The notes beneath the pieces are model-generated. The model saw only the letters and a list, made by a program, of their open reading frames with translations, was not told where the DNA came from and did not search any database. A DNA stretch of 64,000 nt from Spizellomyces sp. 'palustris' (lineage: Eukaryota > Chytridiomycota > Chytridiomycetes > Spizellomycetales > Spizellomycetaceae): NCBI GenBank assembly GCA_006535965.1, contig QEAR01000022.1:219973-283972 (forward strand). Direction: 5' to 3'. The position numbers and the translations under genes are program-made. Below are positions 50,509-62,600 of the stretch, piece by piece. Numbering within the stretch: position 1 is the first letter of the stretch; each line of letters begins with the position of its first letter.

Positions 50509-51719
50509 CTATCCATCAAGGGCCATTTGTTTCTTGATCTCAGCAATTGCCAAACCAGGGTTCAACCCCTTAGGGCATGTGCGGGCGCAGTCTAATGGTA
50601 ATAGCAGTACTGTTAAGTCCTCGCTATGACATTCATTGCAGGAAACGAGGTCGTTCACTTACTCATGATTGTGTGGCAACGGTACACAGAGAAAGGGTCC
50701 TGCAAAGCCTCCCGCCGCTCGGCACCAAATTGATCACGCGAGTCAATCATCCACCGATACGCCTGCATTAAGACTGCCGGGCCAAGGTACTTGTCGCTGT
50801 TCCACCAGTAACTTGGGCACGAGGTAGAACAACAAAAGCATAAGATACACTCATACAATCCATCCAGCTTCTTACGGTCCGCGATGGACTGAATATTTTC
50901 GCGCTCAGGAGCGGCCGTCTTTTGCTTCAAGTATGGTTCAATCGACTTGTACTGTTTGTAAATTTGCGTAAGGTCTGGTGGCCATCAAAAAGAACAATAT
51001 CAGCTACTTTAATCTCGGCATGCAAAGGCGAAAGGCTAGGAGCAGAACGACGTACCAGGTACCAGGTCTTTTACAACGTAAGTGTGAGGCAAGGGATAGA
51101 TTTTGACATCGGAAGATGGATTCCGGTCAATACGGCTTAGGCATGCCAGAGTGTTTCCACCGTTGATATTCATTGCACAAGATCCACAGATGCCCTCACG
51201 GCAGGATCGACGGAAAGTAAGCGTAGGGTCAATTTCGTTTTTAATTTTGATCAGAGCGTCTAACACCATAGGTCCACACTGGTTGAGATCAATCTGGTAC
51301 TTCTCAAGACGGGGCTTCTCAGCGGGCTGATCGGGAGACTACTCAAAGAAGGTAAGTCGACGCCAAAGCAAAGTCATTCATAAACGCATAAGCGATTATG
51401 CGACACGATTCCATGACATCCGTGCAGGAAATCGCGTTTAGCCTCGTATTCAGACACCCACCCAACGGTAAATGTTGAAGGTCTTGATGACAGGTTGCTT
51501 CTGCACTGGGTCGGGGGCCGGGGTGGCGAGTTGAGCAATCGTAGTGGTATGGAAAGGGGCCACAAGCGGGGCCTTCTCGAGGACATAGGACAATTGTGAT
51601 AGTGTTTGCACATGATTAGGAAGAAATCAATCTCAGGAAGACCGTCAAGCGGAAAAACTCACCAAAACATTCCTCTGCGAGTGCAAGAGTGACCTCCTGC
51701 CAATAGTCGCGAGAGACAT
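50509..51719 (-). CDS. SDHB: Succinate dehydrogenase iron-sulfur subunit
   Basis: Iron-sulfur subunit of mitochondrial complex II, passing electrons from SDHA flavin to ubiquinone. Starts at 51719 with [19 protein letters not shown], a basic transit peptide. Exons follow with the ferredoxin-like domain: [21 protein letters not shown], 2Fe-2S cysteines in [21 protein letters not shown], then [14 protein letters not shown]. The C-terminal domain shows the 4Fe-4S/3Fe-4S cysteines in [17 protein letters not shown], and [28 protein letters not shown]. The last exon gives [19 protein letters not shown] and TAG at 50509-50511. The ubiquinone-site Trp segment (SYWWN) is present. All three cluster motifs are intact. 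Confidence 0.96.
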
Positions 51720-52165
51720 TGCGAAATACGACCGATAGGAGGAGAGGGGAGGAAAGAGGTTTAGGGGTGCCTGATGCTCAACTCGAGGTGATGCCCAAGA
51801 GGTTCATGAACGGTCTGGCTTCGAACTGCTGGAAGAACTCGGAACGGTTGCACGTGATAACAAAGTTGGCTCCATAGCAACCCCAAAGTGCACAGTTTCC
51901 TTATGGTTTAGGCAGACACGGCTTTCGTAAAGGGGTGGGGTCGCTCTGCTGATTGCTCCCGACGACGATTCCCACAACAGCAAGTCATCGTTGCCCAAAG
52001 AACCGCGTTTTGGGCTCAAGTTTTCCAACAAGGATAAGGAGATTAACTGCCCATTGGAAACCTCCTCGTCATACTCTACACCGGCTCGCAATTCACGCGA
52101 GGATTAACTCTAGCTCTGACTGGGCCTATTTCCGCTGTGCCAACACATACTGGCCCTAGCCAGCC
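51720..52165. promoter_or_regulatory. Divergent intergenic region SDHB/KEN-box gene
   Basis: 446 nt with a CACGTG at 51851-51856. A 95-codon minus frame at 51804-52091 is Ser-rich and not supported as a gene. Confidence 0.4.
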
Positions 52166-54590
52166 ATGGAAAGGCAGCGGGTAAAGATCTATACGGACAA
52201 GGAGAACGAAGCCTTTTCAACCATTCAGCAACTTGAGACCTCAAGGGGTGACAAAATGGATAGGAAAATGACACGTGAGGAGCTTTTGCATCAGTGGAAG
52301 GTGAGCCCCTCCCAATGAGAAAGCATTGACGCTAAGAAAACTAAGATCCTCTGAAATACAGCAAACTAGAACCGGGGGTCCAAAATCCGCACTGCAAAAG
52401 AGCGATCCCAATATAGCACGGGTAAGGCCGGAGCGAGGGCACGACCAAAGTCACAGTGAAAGAGTTGGACATGATGTCTTACCGGTCCTAACGATTACTC
52501 TAGCCTAAGAGTACCGATACAAGACAGACTTACGATCCCAAACTCGGTAAACGACCAATCTCTAAGGTTTCTAAAGTAGGCGCCAGGACCTCAAAGGTGA
52601 CTGAGCGAAAATTATCACGTTTGACGCCGAAAACAGGGACGCCCTTGTGCTAACTTTTTACTTGGCATTTGTTCAATTACAAGGATATTGAAAACGAAAA
52701 GCAGGCGGCTGCTACAAAACGTGCGAAGCTCGACAGCCAATCATCTCAAGGTGCTCCCAAGACTGACAGCGACACGGTAAGCGACATTCATTGAAACGCG
52801 CTGCTGTTCACGGGTCTGTCTGACCTATAACCTCTCAGGGAGAAGATGAAATCTTTAATCCCAACGTACTGGAGCATCACAACATTCGTAACGTTCTTGT
52901 CACGTTGGATGAAGGCATCGAGCAGGAGAAGAGAAAACAACGAGGAGAAAATGTGGAAGAGGAGAAGCATTCCAAACGAACCGAACTCAGAAAGGAAGAA
53001 AAGAAACTCAGCCCAATCGCACTGCTTCAGAAGGAATTGGCAACTAGAAATAATGACATCAATGCCCTTCAAGATCGTCTTGCTGCAGAGGTTGCGCGCA
53101 CTCGTCGCTTGGAGCTGCAACTACATACTCGAGGCGATGAGGCGGACCGCGCGAGGGCAGATGGCAAAGTGCAAGCGGAAAGAGTGCGGAATCTGGAGCG
53201 TCAACTCGCAGACAGGGAGGACGTGGAGGACGTCCTTAGACGAGAACTCATCAGTATAGTTCAACGACATGCAGCGGAGACGGCAAAGTTGAATAAGACA
53301 ATTCTTGAGTTGGAGTCTAATATGAATGCAAATTGTGATACCTCTGTCCAGCAGGGACAAGGCCCAGAAGCATTCGAACAACTGCAAGCCTTACTGACGG
53401 CCGCTGAAAGTTCGAAGAGAGATCTTGCCGAAAAAAATATGAGGCTGACAGCGTCGCTCGCGGATGAGCAAGCAGCTATCAAATCCTCGCGGGAGTTTTG
53501 GGAGACCATGATACAAGAAGCGGAGAACAGAGCATCTCGCGCTGAAAAGAGCTATGCGATATTGGAGGAGGAAAATAGGGCGGTAACAAAAGAGTTTACA
53601 CAGATGGAAAATTTACGTCATGAAGTAGAGGGATTGAGAGAATATCTGAATGGCCTGAGAGAAAGTGGCATACCTCAAGATTCGAGATCTCTCGCTGACG
53701 AATTGAAGGACGTGATAGCGAGCCGAGACCAGACAATTTTGACCCTTGAGGAGGCGAACCAACATCAAGCAGGCGAGCTTGAAGAATGTTGTAATGTAAT
53801 TGAGGAACTGGAGAAGCAGAAGGCAGATGCCGAGGAATTGGCCGTAAAATACCCAGAAACTCTTGCGCATGCGGAAGAGCTGCACACGAAACTGCTCAGC
53901 GCTGAAGTTGAGCTTTGGCAAATTCGCGATCAATTATTAAAGGCAAAACAGGATGGGGACGAACTGCGCGAGGCATTGCAAACTGCGTTAGTGGAAAATG
54001 AGAAGGTATGTTTTTGTGAATCGCTAAATCCAGACGATTGCCATATAGGTGTTAAAACACACCAATACAGCTACATTCCGAAGTGCAGGACTTCCTAGCC
54101 ACTAATTCTCCAGACCGAGGACCTTCCAAGAATGAAATGGCCACTCAAACGGAAAGCGAATTTGAGATTCTTGTAAGTGATGCAGAAGATACAATCAAAG
54201 CCTTCAATGCCCTGAGATTCGCCAGCAGCATCTTGGAGCAAGAGGTACCCCGATTTCCCCGCACGCGCAGTCTTCTTCCAATGCTGACTGTACTTCACCA
54301 GAACGCCCAGAACAAGATGGCATATGAGGCGCGATTGGCTACCATGACAGAACAAAGACGGGTGGAGCAAGAGTATGTTTGTGAGCTCGCGTGCATTCTA
54401 TTTTCTTTGGATACTTACTTTATCTTCCCTCAGAAGCCAACAAAAGGTGGAAGCGGAACAACAAAAGCTGCATCAGCGTTTGATGGAGGGTATACAGACC
54501 GCCGTTGAGCAGAGACGAGCAGTAGAGGTTAGGTTGCAGGAGTTGGAGAAAGAAAATGTGGAATTGAAACGACGGCTTGCTGGGTCGTAG
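52166..54590 (+). CDS. Unidentified KEN-box coiled-coil protein
   Basis: Multi-exon gene. The first exon encodes MERQRVKIYTDKENEAFSTI, with a KEN motif at residues 12-14, and ends after LLHQWK. Short basic exons follow (KSALQKSDPNIAR; PKSTDTRQTYDPKLGKR; then DIENEKQAAATKRAKLD), then a long exon starting GEDEIFNPNVLEHHNIRNVL with about 370 residues of heptad-like coiled coil. After two more introns the C-terminus contains MATQTESEFEILVSDAED, VPRFPRTRSLLPML, and a final coiled coil ending LKRRLAGS. The family is not recognised. The KEN box suggests APC/C-regulated turnover and the coiled coil a structural, perhaps spindle-pole role, but both are inference. Exon joints 2 to 4 are uncertain. Confidence 0.7.
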
Positions 54591-54736
54591 GGCTAAACTA
54601 TTGCAAGTGTTTAAGGGTATATGAAGGTGGATTTCATAGGAATGTGTATATAGTAACCCGCTGATTAATATAAAAATTGTGAGCTGTAGTTACAATTTCG
54701 CGGAAGAGGTTCGTAGGTGCGCTATCCGATCTACGA

Positions 54737-56443
54737 TCATGTTTGTCCATCTGGCGTTGATCTATCCTCGCTCTGGGCAAATAGATCAAATGAATGTGTT
54801 GCCTTCCACTGCAACAATATTCCCACTTTTCTCTCATCTTTTACGACTCGTAAAAACTGGTCCATATGTGCATTCGCCCGTGAGATACCTAGCTGAACCT
54901 GGGCGACGCCCACATTGAGAGGTTTCGCCATCTCTTGTTCGACAGGTTTTGGAGATTCAACTGCTGGCGTCGCATCTGCTTCCGATCGTTCCTCCTTCGA
55001 AGATTCGATTTTTCTCATTCCGGCGTCGACGGCGACCCCCCGTCCTTCCTCAGTCGCCTCATTCCCAGCAATACCACAAGCTATTTCGTAATGACGCTCA
55101 AAGTATTGTACAGCGACGTCGTAATCACCCATTCTGTTAAAGAGAATACCGAGATGGTGACATGCCCGGGCTTGTGCTGACCTTTGAGCGGGTTCAGCGG
55201 AACTAAGTGTGAGGAAGTTTTGAAGATATTGAGTGGCTAGTGAAAGATCGCCGGTGCTATTTTCAAAACAAAATAATGAGGACAGTCTCTGAAACGATAC
55301 AAGCAATTAACTTACCTCTCATAACAAGAGGCCAAAACCTCTTGTGCCAACGCCTCTTTCACATTGTCGCCGTATTTGCGGACCTTTTCTAAGAAGGTTT
55401 CCAGATACTATGAATCCATAATCAGTTTTCCCACTCATGATGTAACTCCGCCATTGTACACAATTTACCTCTATTGCAGTAGGTATATCCCCATTCCGTC
55501 GAAAGGCACTTCCAAGGCGGTAGTTAAGGTCATTAAGAGTTTCTTCATCTGGGTTGCTTTCTTGCAAGATCCTTATGCAATGCATGTAGTGCGCAATTGC
55601 ATCACTATATACGCCATTCTTCTCTTGTTGTCGGGCGATTTTCATTCGGACATCAACAAGATGTTTCGCGGCGAGTATCTCAGCTTCCGTGTTATTTTGG
55701 TCACGAGCTAACATGCGGCTCTGCTCGTACATATCAGATGCTTCGAGGGCTAATCCTTCAAACACCTGCACGTTTGAGTAACATACGGTGATTGTGAAAT
55801 CGACCGCAGCAGCTGCCTACCGTCACTTTCAAGGACATCCCCGATATTGCGAGTCGCTTCAATCTCCACATTTCGGTCGTTTGATATTAGTCGAGCTCGG
55901 TCAAGCGCTTCTTTATAGTAGGTCATAGCAATGTCGAATTTGCCAAGCGACCGGAAATATCCAGCAATGTTCTTCCGCGATTCGTAGATCAGTCTATGGT
56001 CACCTGCATCGGGAAATTAGTATATGTACATAGACGCCTTACTCACCCATATGTTAGAATACATGCGCTGGATTACCTGAACGCTGGCTATCTTCACCAA
56101 CTGTTAGAAGCTGCTTCAGCTCGTGCAACGCTTCAGCAGGCGGGTTGAACTCCGAAGCATTGAGCTCCACCATCCGAAAAAAATCAATGTATGATCGCAC
56201 ATGTCCCTCCTTCAGTAGTTCACGACATATAGTTTGGGTAGGGAGTGGAATACGTCTGTAGGCTCAACCATATCAATTGAAGTCTGCGTCCAGATAAGGC
56301 GGCCCCACGCACCTTTGATTTCCAAGGTCCGCATGGGTTTTAGAGACTGATTGTGCAGTAGAGGGCGATCGGCGTGCTGTTTGCAACTTCTTTGCTTGAT
56401 GTGAGGCTACCGATGAGCGGGACCTTGGTATTGCTGGCAGCAT
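54737..56443 (-). CDS. TTC29: TTC29, ciliary TPR protein
   Basis: TTC29 is a tetratricopeptide protein tied to dynein arms or intraflagellar transport in motile cilia and needed for sperm flagella. From the proposed start at 56443 the leader is basic and Ser-rich (MLPAIPRSRSSVASHQ), then CRELLKEGHVRSYIDFFRMVE, YESRKNIAGYFRSLGKFDIAM, a TPR array (EATRNIGDVLESDG, AIAHYMHCIRILQES, LNYRLGSAFRRNGDIPTAIE, ACHHLGILFNRMGDYDVAVQYF) and the C-terminal signature VGVAQVQLGISRANAHMDQF with LLQWKATHS (human VHYGIAKAHQMMLTVNNYI, LLSWKES). An Arg/Glu/Ser-rich insertion lies between the last TPR and the C-terminal block. Stop at 54737. About eight exons. Convergent with the KEN-box gene and divergent from RBM39. 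Confidence 0.85.
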
Positions 56444-56655
56444 CTCGGCTTCGGTATGTGCAGCGGACCAGTGTAGAAGACAAGCTCCAAGTGGAGGATC
56501 CTGCTTACTTGAGCAGAAGAGTCATGTGATCAGGATATGCCCACAACCAGACAAGTTGCTCCATTTGCAAGGAAAACCAAAAGCGAACTAGGTTTCTGGC
56601 GCAGTCATTATCCTATTTGCTATAAGCAGCTTCTGCACGATAAATACTCGCGGTA

Positions 56656-58680
56656 ATGGTCATGGAGTTGGATGTTGAACAGCTTCTGGAAGCTCCCTTC
56701 CGAAAGGAGGTAAAATTTCTCACAGGTGCATGACATAACTTGAAAGTTGCTGAATGCGTTGATTGTAGCAACCTGGTCAGCCCCCAAAGCCCGAGAGAGC
56801 TGGATCTGAACCCACTGCTGTACCCTTACCGTCGCCAGAGAAGCCTGTTGAGGAGAACCGCAGCAGCCGTGGGAAGGAGGAAAAGCGGCGGCACCGAGAC
56901 CGCTCACGGTCTCGAGAGAGAGACCGACGTCGGTCGCGCTCCAGATCTGCAGACCGTAAAAGGCGGAGCAGGAAAGATCGTTCTCGCTCAAGATCTCCTC
57001 GTCACAAGGATGATCGAGACCGTAGGAGACGTACCGGTTCTAGATCTCAATCCCCGCATCGCCGGACAAGGCATGAACGACCGCGAAGCAGGTCGAGGGA
57101 CAATCACAAGCGCAGGAGAAGCTCATATGAGCGATCAAGAAGGGCATCAGGAAGGGATAGAAGGTAAAAATTTTGAAATATACGTTCAAGGGAAACCAGC
57201 ACATGCAAGGCTAATACATGGATTTTCTCAGCCCTGTTGCCACGCGGTCTGCGTCACCACAGTTATCTGAGTATGAACGTGACAAGCGAACAGTCTTTGT
57301 CATGCAATTGGCTGCACGGCTTACAACCGGGGAACTCTTTGACTTCTTTGTTCCTGCGGGGAAAGTTCGTGATGCTAGAATTATCGCCGATCGTAATTCC
57401 CGTCGGTCGAAAGGGTAAGGGAACTGGGCTTAATGGATATCATTGAGTTTGATGAAGTAAAAGTTCTAAACCTTATCGCATATAGGGTGGGTTATGTAGA
57501 ATTCTACGAGGAGGAATCTGTGGAGAAGGCTCTCCAGATGACAAACCAAAAGCTTCTGGGCATTCCGATTATAGTGCAACGTACGGAAGCCGAGAAGAAT
57601 AGGATTGCCGCTGAGGCTGAAGCTGCCGCGTAAGTCTTGTTCGAACCCATACCGTTTCTTCAATACCGCGATGGTTCATATTGATTTGCCTCACTGTTGC
57701 AGCAAAGCTGAGCTACAATCGAATCGTTTGTATATCGGTTCACTGCATTTCAATCTGACTGAGGATGATTTGAAGGCAGTTTTCGAGCCTTTCGGAGCCA
57801 TCGATCATATCAATTTGCACAAGGATCCGGATACAGGCAGGTCGCGAGGATTTGCTTTCGTTCATTATAAAAATCCGGCCGATGCAAAACAGGCCATGGA
57901 GAAAATGAACGGGTTTGAGATCATGGGCCGAGCTGTAAGCACTTCTCTTGGATATTGCTTGCATGCTGTACCCTTACCTAGCACATCTATTGCAGATCAA
58001 AGTTGGTCATATAACTGATAAGCTGAGCGGGGGAGTATCTAGTTACTCTTTGGACGACGGGGAGATTGGCGGCCTTTCCATGAACAATGTATCCCGCATT
58101 GACCTTATGGCCAAACTTGCTAGGGACGAACTCCCTATTGGCGGTTCGGCACTTCCAGCGTACGTGACTATGCTGAGTGCGTGGCTTCCTAACATTGGAG
58201 CATAAACATTTACCCCCTTGTCTGATAGAAAACCGGTCATTCTGCCAACGCGCAATATTTTGCTGAAGAATATGTTCATATTACAGGAAGTACAAGGGGA
58301 ACCTGACTGGGATAAAGAGCTCAAGGATGACGTTGAATGTGAATGTTCTAAGTACGGCAAACTCCGCCATGTAGGAATTGATACTGAAAGTCCGGTAAGT
58401 GCCATTATATTTGGAAACAAACATTATTGTTGATCTCTAACGCCCAGCCCGGCATTGTAGGATGGTCGCATCTATATGAAGTACAACAGCATTCCTGAAG
58501 CAGAAGCGGCGGTGAATGCTCTAAATGGCCGGTTCTTTGCCGGTAACCGGGTAGGTGTCTGTTTGAATGGTGTGGTTATATTTTTCTTCGACCTAACTGC
58601 TTTCGCACCTGCAGATTGAGGCTGCCTATGTTCCAGACGTTACTTATAACGCGCGTTTTCCGGAAGCAGCTTTTGAGTAG
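56656..58680 (+). CDS. RBM39: RNA-binding splicing factor RBM39 (CC1.3)
   Basis: RBM39/Rsd1-type splicing factor with RS domain, two RRMs and a U2AF-homology motif. The start is [18 protein letters not shown], then an Arg/Ser/Asp-rich RS region. RRM1: [21 protein letters not shown] and [19 protein letters not shown]2: [21 protein letters not shown] with [28 protein letters not shown]. The linker has [10 protein letters not shown], and NILLKNMF opens the UHM ([45 protein letters not shown]). The protein ends FPEAAFE, TAG 58678-58680. Several exons with GT-AG introns of 60-100 nt. It starts 212 nt from divergent TTC29. Confidence 0.95.
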
Positions 58681-59676
58681 AAGAAGTCCCATTCACCGGT
58701 TGTTGCTGCGGTCAAGATGTCTAAACCAAATGCCTCACTCCTTGTTCAATAGGTGTAATTTGCTGGAAACTTTAGGTCCATATCGAGCCCGACTTTGTTT
58801 TGAAGTTGCATATATATACGTTTTTCTTTCTTCTCTTGAGGCTCTGTTCTTAGGTTACTTTCGAGAGGAGTGGGCCTGTGCCGTGTTGCCGACTTGGTGA
58901 TGTTTCTGTTGGTTTTTTGGATTGGGCGTGCTCATATCCTTGCACTGCACTATGCACTAGGGTTCGATGAGCGACGGTCCAAAGTTTTGCGTTGTCCCTC
59001 GACCTGTGACCGAGGTTGGTACAATTGCATTTATAATTGGTCTTTTCGGCATAACATCATATCGATACGGTTTTGGCATTAAGGAAGACTGACTCTGTAG
59101 TCTATTGTGTATGCAAAGGGCTCCTGGTTCATGGGATGAGTTACCAATGATTCTCTTGAGTCTAAAGCTGTTGCCAACTGACTTGGGCACACTTGTTGAA
59201 ATGGAACATGCCTTTCTGTTGATATTTGAACCATTAGCACATGAACTTCTTGAATTCGAGTTATCAAGATCCTTAGAAGGTCCATCTTTTCAATATTGGG
59301 ATATGGGGCAGGTTGGATGAAGCGCGGATTCCTGTGATTATATAACCCATTCACGTGGATATTTGCTGCGTCAGCAGCCATGCGGATTCAATTGCTGTTG
59401 GTGCGACCGATTGTATTTACCGCCAGCTGGATCTCAGTTTCAAACTTATGTCGGCGCGCGGCGCCGATCCGACTTTCACGGGTAGCAACCACCGTCGACA
59501 CTTCCAAGGGGACAGCGGTGAGCAGTCTGACTGACTGCTTTGCACCCCCTCATTACCAGCTGGCATCTGTTACGCACATTCCCACGCTTTACGCATGTTT
59601 ACGCACATTGTAGTTCACCACCCATCACACATCATTTTTTATCAAAACAACACGCATTGTACATTTAGACATCATC
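58681..59676. other. Intergenic interval RBM39 to NudE
   Basis: About 1 kb in a tandem pair, holding the RBM39 3' flank and NudE promoter. Frames of 60-100 codons show no domain; nothing else is seen. Confidence 0.55.
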
Positions 59677-62600
59677 ATGACTTCAGCCTCAGAAGAGTAT
59701 GCACCAAATTATCTGGAACTCGCTGCAGCAAAAATTCAATTAACTCTTTTTGTTCAGTTTGGACTCGACGGAAAATGAAACAACTCAACTGAGGGCAGAA
59801 TTGCAGGCCACCAAGGAGGAGTTGGAGGACTCAAAGCGAATGTTTGATGAGTTCCAGTTGGACTCGAAAGATCTCGAGGCCGAACTGGAGCGGGAAATTG
59901 AAGAGTTGCGGAACGGAAACGCCAAATTGAGGAAGAATTACGAGGATCTGAAGGTCAGTATCGACATGCCTTGGTGTGTGCCACGTACACCGTGCCTAGT
60001 CCAGTTGGAGTAGGCCTCGTGGTCATCATTGCTAATACCAGCATTTAATGGTAGAGCAAATACGCATCTCTTCAAACACAATCAAATGCAAACATCAATG
60101 CGTTGCAACAAGAGTTGGAACAGCTGCGGAAAACGGATGCTGATTATCGTGAGCGCATCAGGAATTTGGAGATTCAGAACTCTGATCTAGAGCAGTCCTT
60201 TAGGTACTGCTGCCGCTGGTCGGAAATCCCAAGACACATGTACATTAAAAATGTTCTGGCATAGGGTTACGTCCGCTTCAGCAGACGATTTTCAGTCAAA
60301 GTATAATCAATTAATGGAGCGTACGACTTTGCTGGAGCACGAGGTTGATGGAAAAGCACAACTGGAAGAGGAAAATCAGCGACTTCGGGATGAGCTTCGA
60401 GGTATTGTATTGTCCTGTGCACATAAAACTTTCTCAATTACCACGCTAATGTACCTTCTTTCAAGACACTTCTATGGAACTCTCCATTCTGAAAGAGCGT
60501 GCAGGAGTAGCTACTCCTCCTGGTGACATCCGGCAGAGTAATAGCACCGAAGCCGTGACGGTACCATTAGGCTCCCCCGATTTGCAAAGCACGCAGATAA
60601 GGCGGCCCATGACTCCCTCGTCACCAGTCCCGGCAAGTTCGCCCAAAAGGCCGGATTCGGTGCCAGCAGAGACAATGCGCAATCTTGAAGCTCTCGTTAG
60701 CCGCGCTAAGGTGATCCCTGGATCCAGGTCAACGTGCCGTTCCCATCCCATTGCTCACTGCTATGTTCCTAGGCACTGGAAGAGCGCATATCAGCCGCTC
60801 GAAATCGCTATGTAGTGCCTCTGCTCAGGGGATTATGGCCAAAACAGGCAGGTGGACCATCCTGTGCGCCAATCCTGCAAACAGAAGCCGTAGAAGCCCT
60901 CGAGTCCACCTCGAATGTGGTCGAGGTTACGAAGAACAAGGAGGCAGAAGAAACCGACTCGTCTGCAACATTGAATGCATCGAACATTGCAAAAGAGATA
61001 GAACCAGGTACCATCCAGGATAACCCCGCTGAAGAGATTGTCGTAAGCGAAACGCCGGGCCAGACAGAGGAATGGGTTGAGAGGGTCCAAAATGCGATGG
61101 GATCGCCTCATACAGCGCTAGGTAGTATTGTTGCGGCTTCAGATGCTGAATCTGATGAGGATACTGGCCCGAATACTACGGATGAGTACGCAAAGCCAGC
61201 CGAAGACACAGATATGAGGCATGATGCAAGTTTGAGCGCAGACGTCGTGAATGACCACGCAGCTGTCTTTGACGAGGCAAAAGCAGAATTGCCAGTAGAA
61301 AGCATTCCGTATGCAGCCGACAATTTGGGCAGAGCAGGAAGGGACACAGATCCAGACGACGAAATTCTACAACTTGGCAATATTGAAGTGTACGCAGATA
61401 ATCGATCTGAGCCAGCGGTGCATCATGAGCATCCAACATCATATGAAGCAGAGAATACAGTATCACCTGAAGGCGCGACAACAGTAGACGGCGACGACGT
61501 ACCACTTGATGTCAGTGAAAACATTATAGAAGAACAACCTGATACAACAGTGGATCATGGAATCCCTGCACTGGTCGAAGCAGAAGATTATCTACCGGCC
61601 ATCGACAACTTGTCAATACCGATTATTGCAACTAATGAGAACGTACTATCGCACGTGGAAAATCAATCTGATAACGCGCCGGTGGATGATGACTCTGTAA
61701 TGCCGCTTGTAACAGAGAAGCCTGTATTTTACAGTGACAATTTGGAAAGTCTTGGAGGAGAGACAGCTACAGATGACACACCATGTAGTGACGGTGAACG
61801 ATCGGTAGAGGAGCAAACTGAGGGAACGATAGGAATGAATCATACCGTTCGATCTGAGGGTCTCGGGGATGGCAGGGTCGATGCTTCGAGCCGAGGGATA
61901 GCAGATGATGTGGCATTTGGCGAAAATGTTCCGACGAAGGAGAAATTGATGACATTACCAATGGTGGACGTTACAGAGTATAGACAACAAGATTACTGCT
62001 CATTAGTAGCGGACGAATCATCTACGGACGATGCAAGGGCCAAGGATCTCCATGATCAGCCCTTGGCAGAAGGTAGCATGGCTCCATCATCAAATCTATC
62101 AGATCTAGATGCTTCCTTCGAGGATAAGACATTTGAAGTTGCACAGACAGACGGGCAACCGCTGGGACACGAATGTCCTGCATCGAGCAAAGCAGCTCTC
62201 AATTCGGAACGACCAGTTGAAGTAGATGGAGATACCGAGGTGGATACCGAACTCAGGCAATCACTACCTCGGAATGAAAGCGCGGATGCTGCGAGGTTCG
62301 AACTGGGAGGAGGTCTGAAGATAGCAAGCGCTGTCGATGGTACCGGGGTAATCGATTTCCCATGTGGTCTTGCTGTAATCGAAGATGGACCCGCTCAAGA
62401 GGTGCCCGAAATAGCCCACGCGCCAGAGTCGTTACCGGAAGAAAAACAGGACACTCTTCCCTGTGGGGAACCTGTGGCGGACGACGAGAGTGTATCACAG
62501 ATGGGCATTGGGTCGGATACCGAGAGTGTCTCGATGGAACATGAATTATCTGAGCTCGCGCACGATATTGAGCTTATGGGTGGTACAGTGATCGAAGAAC

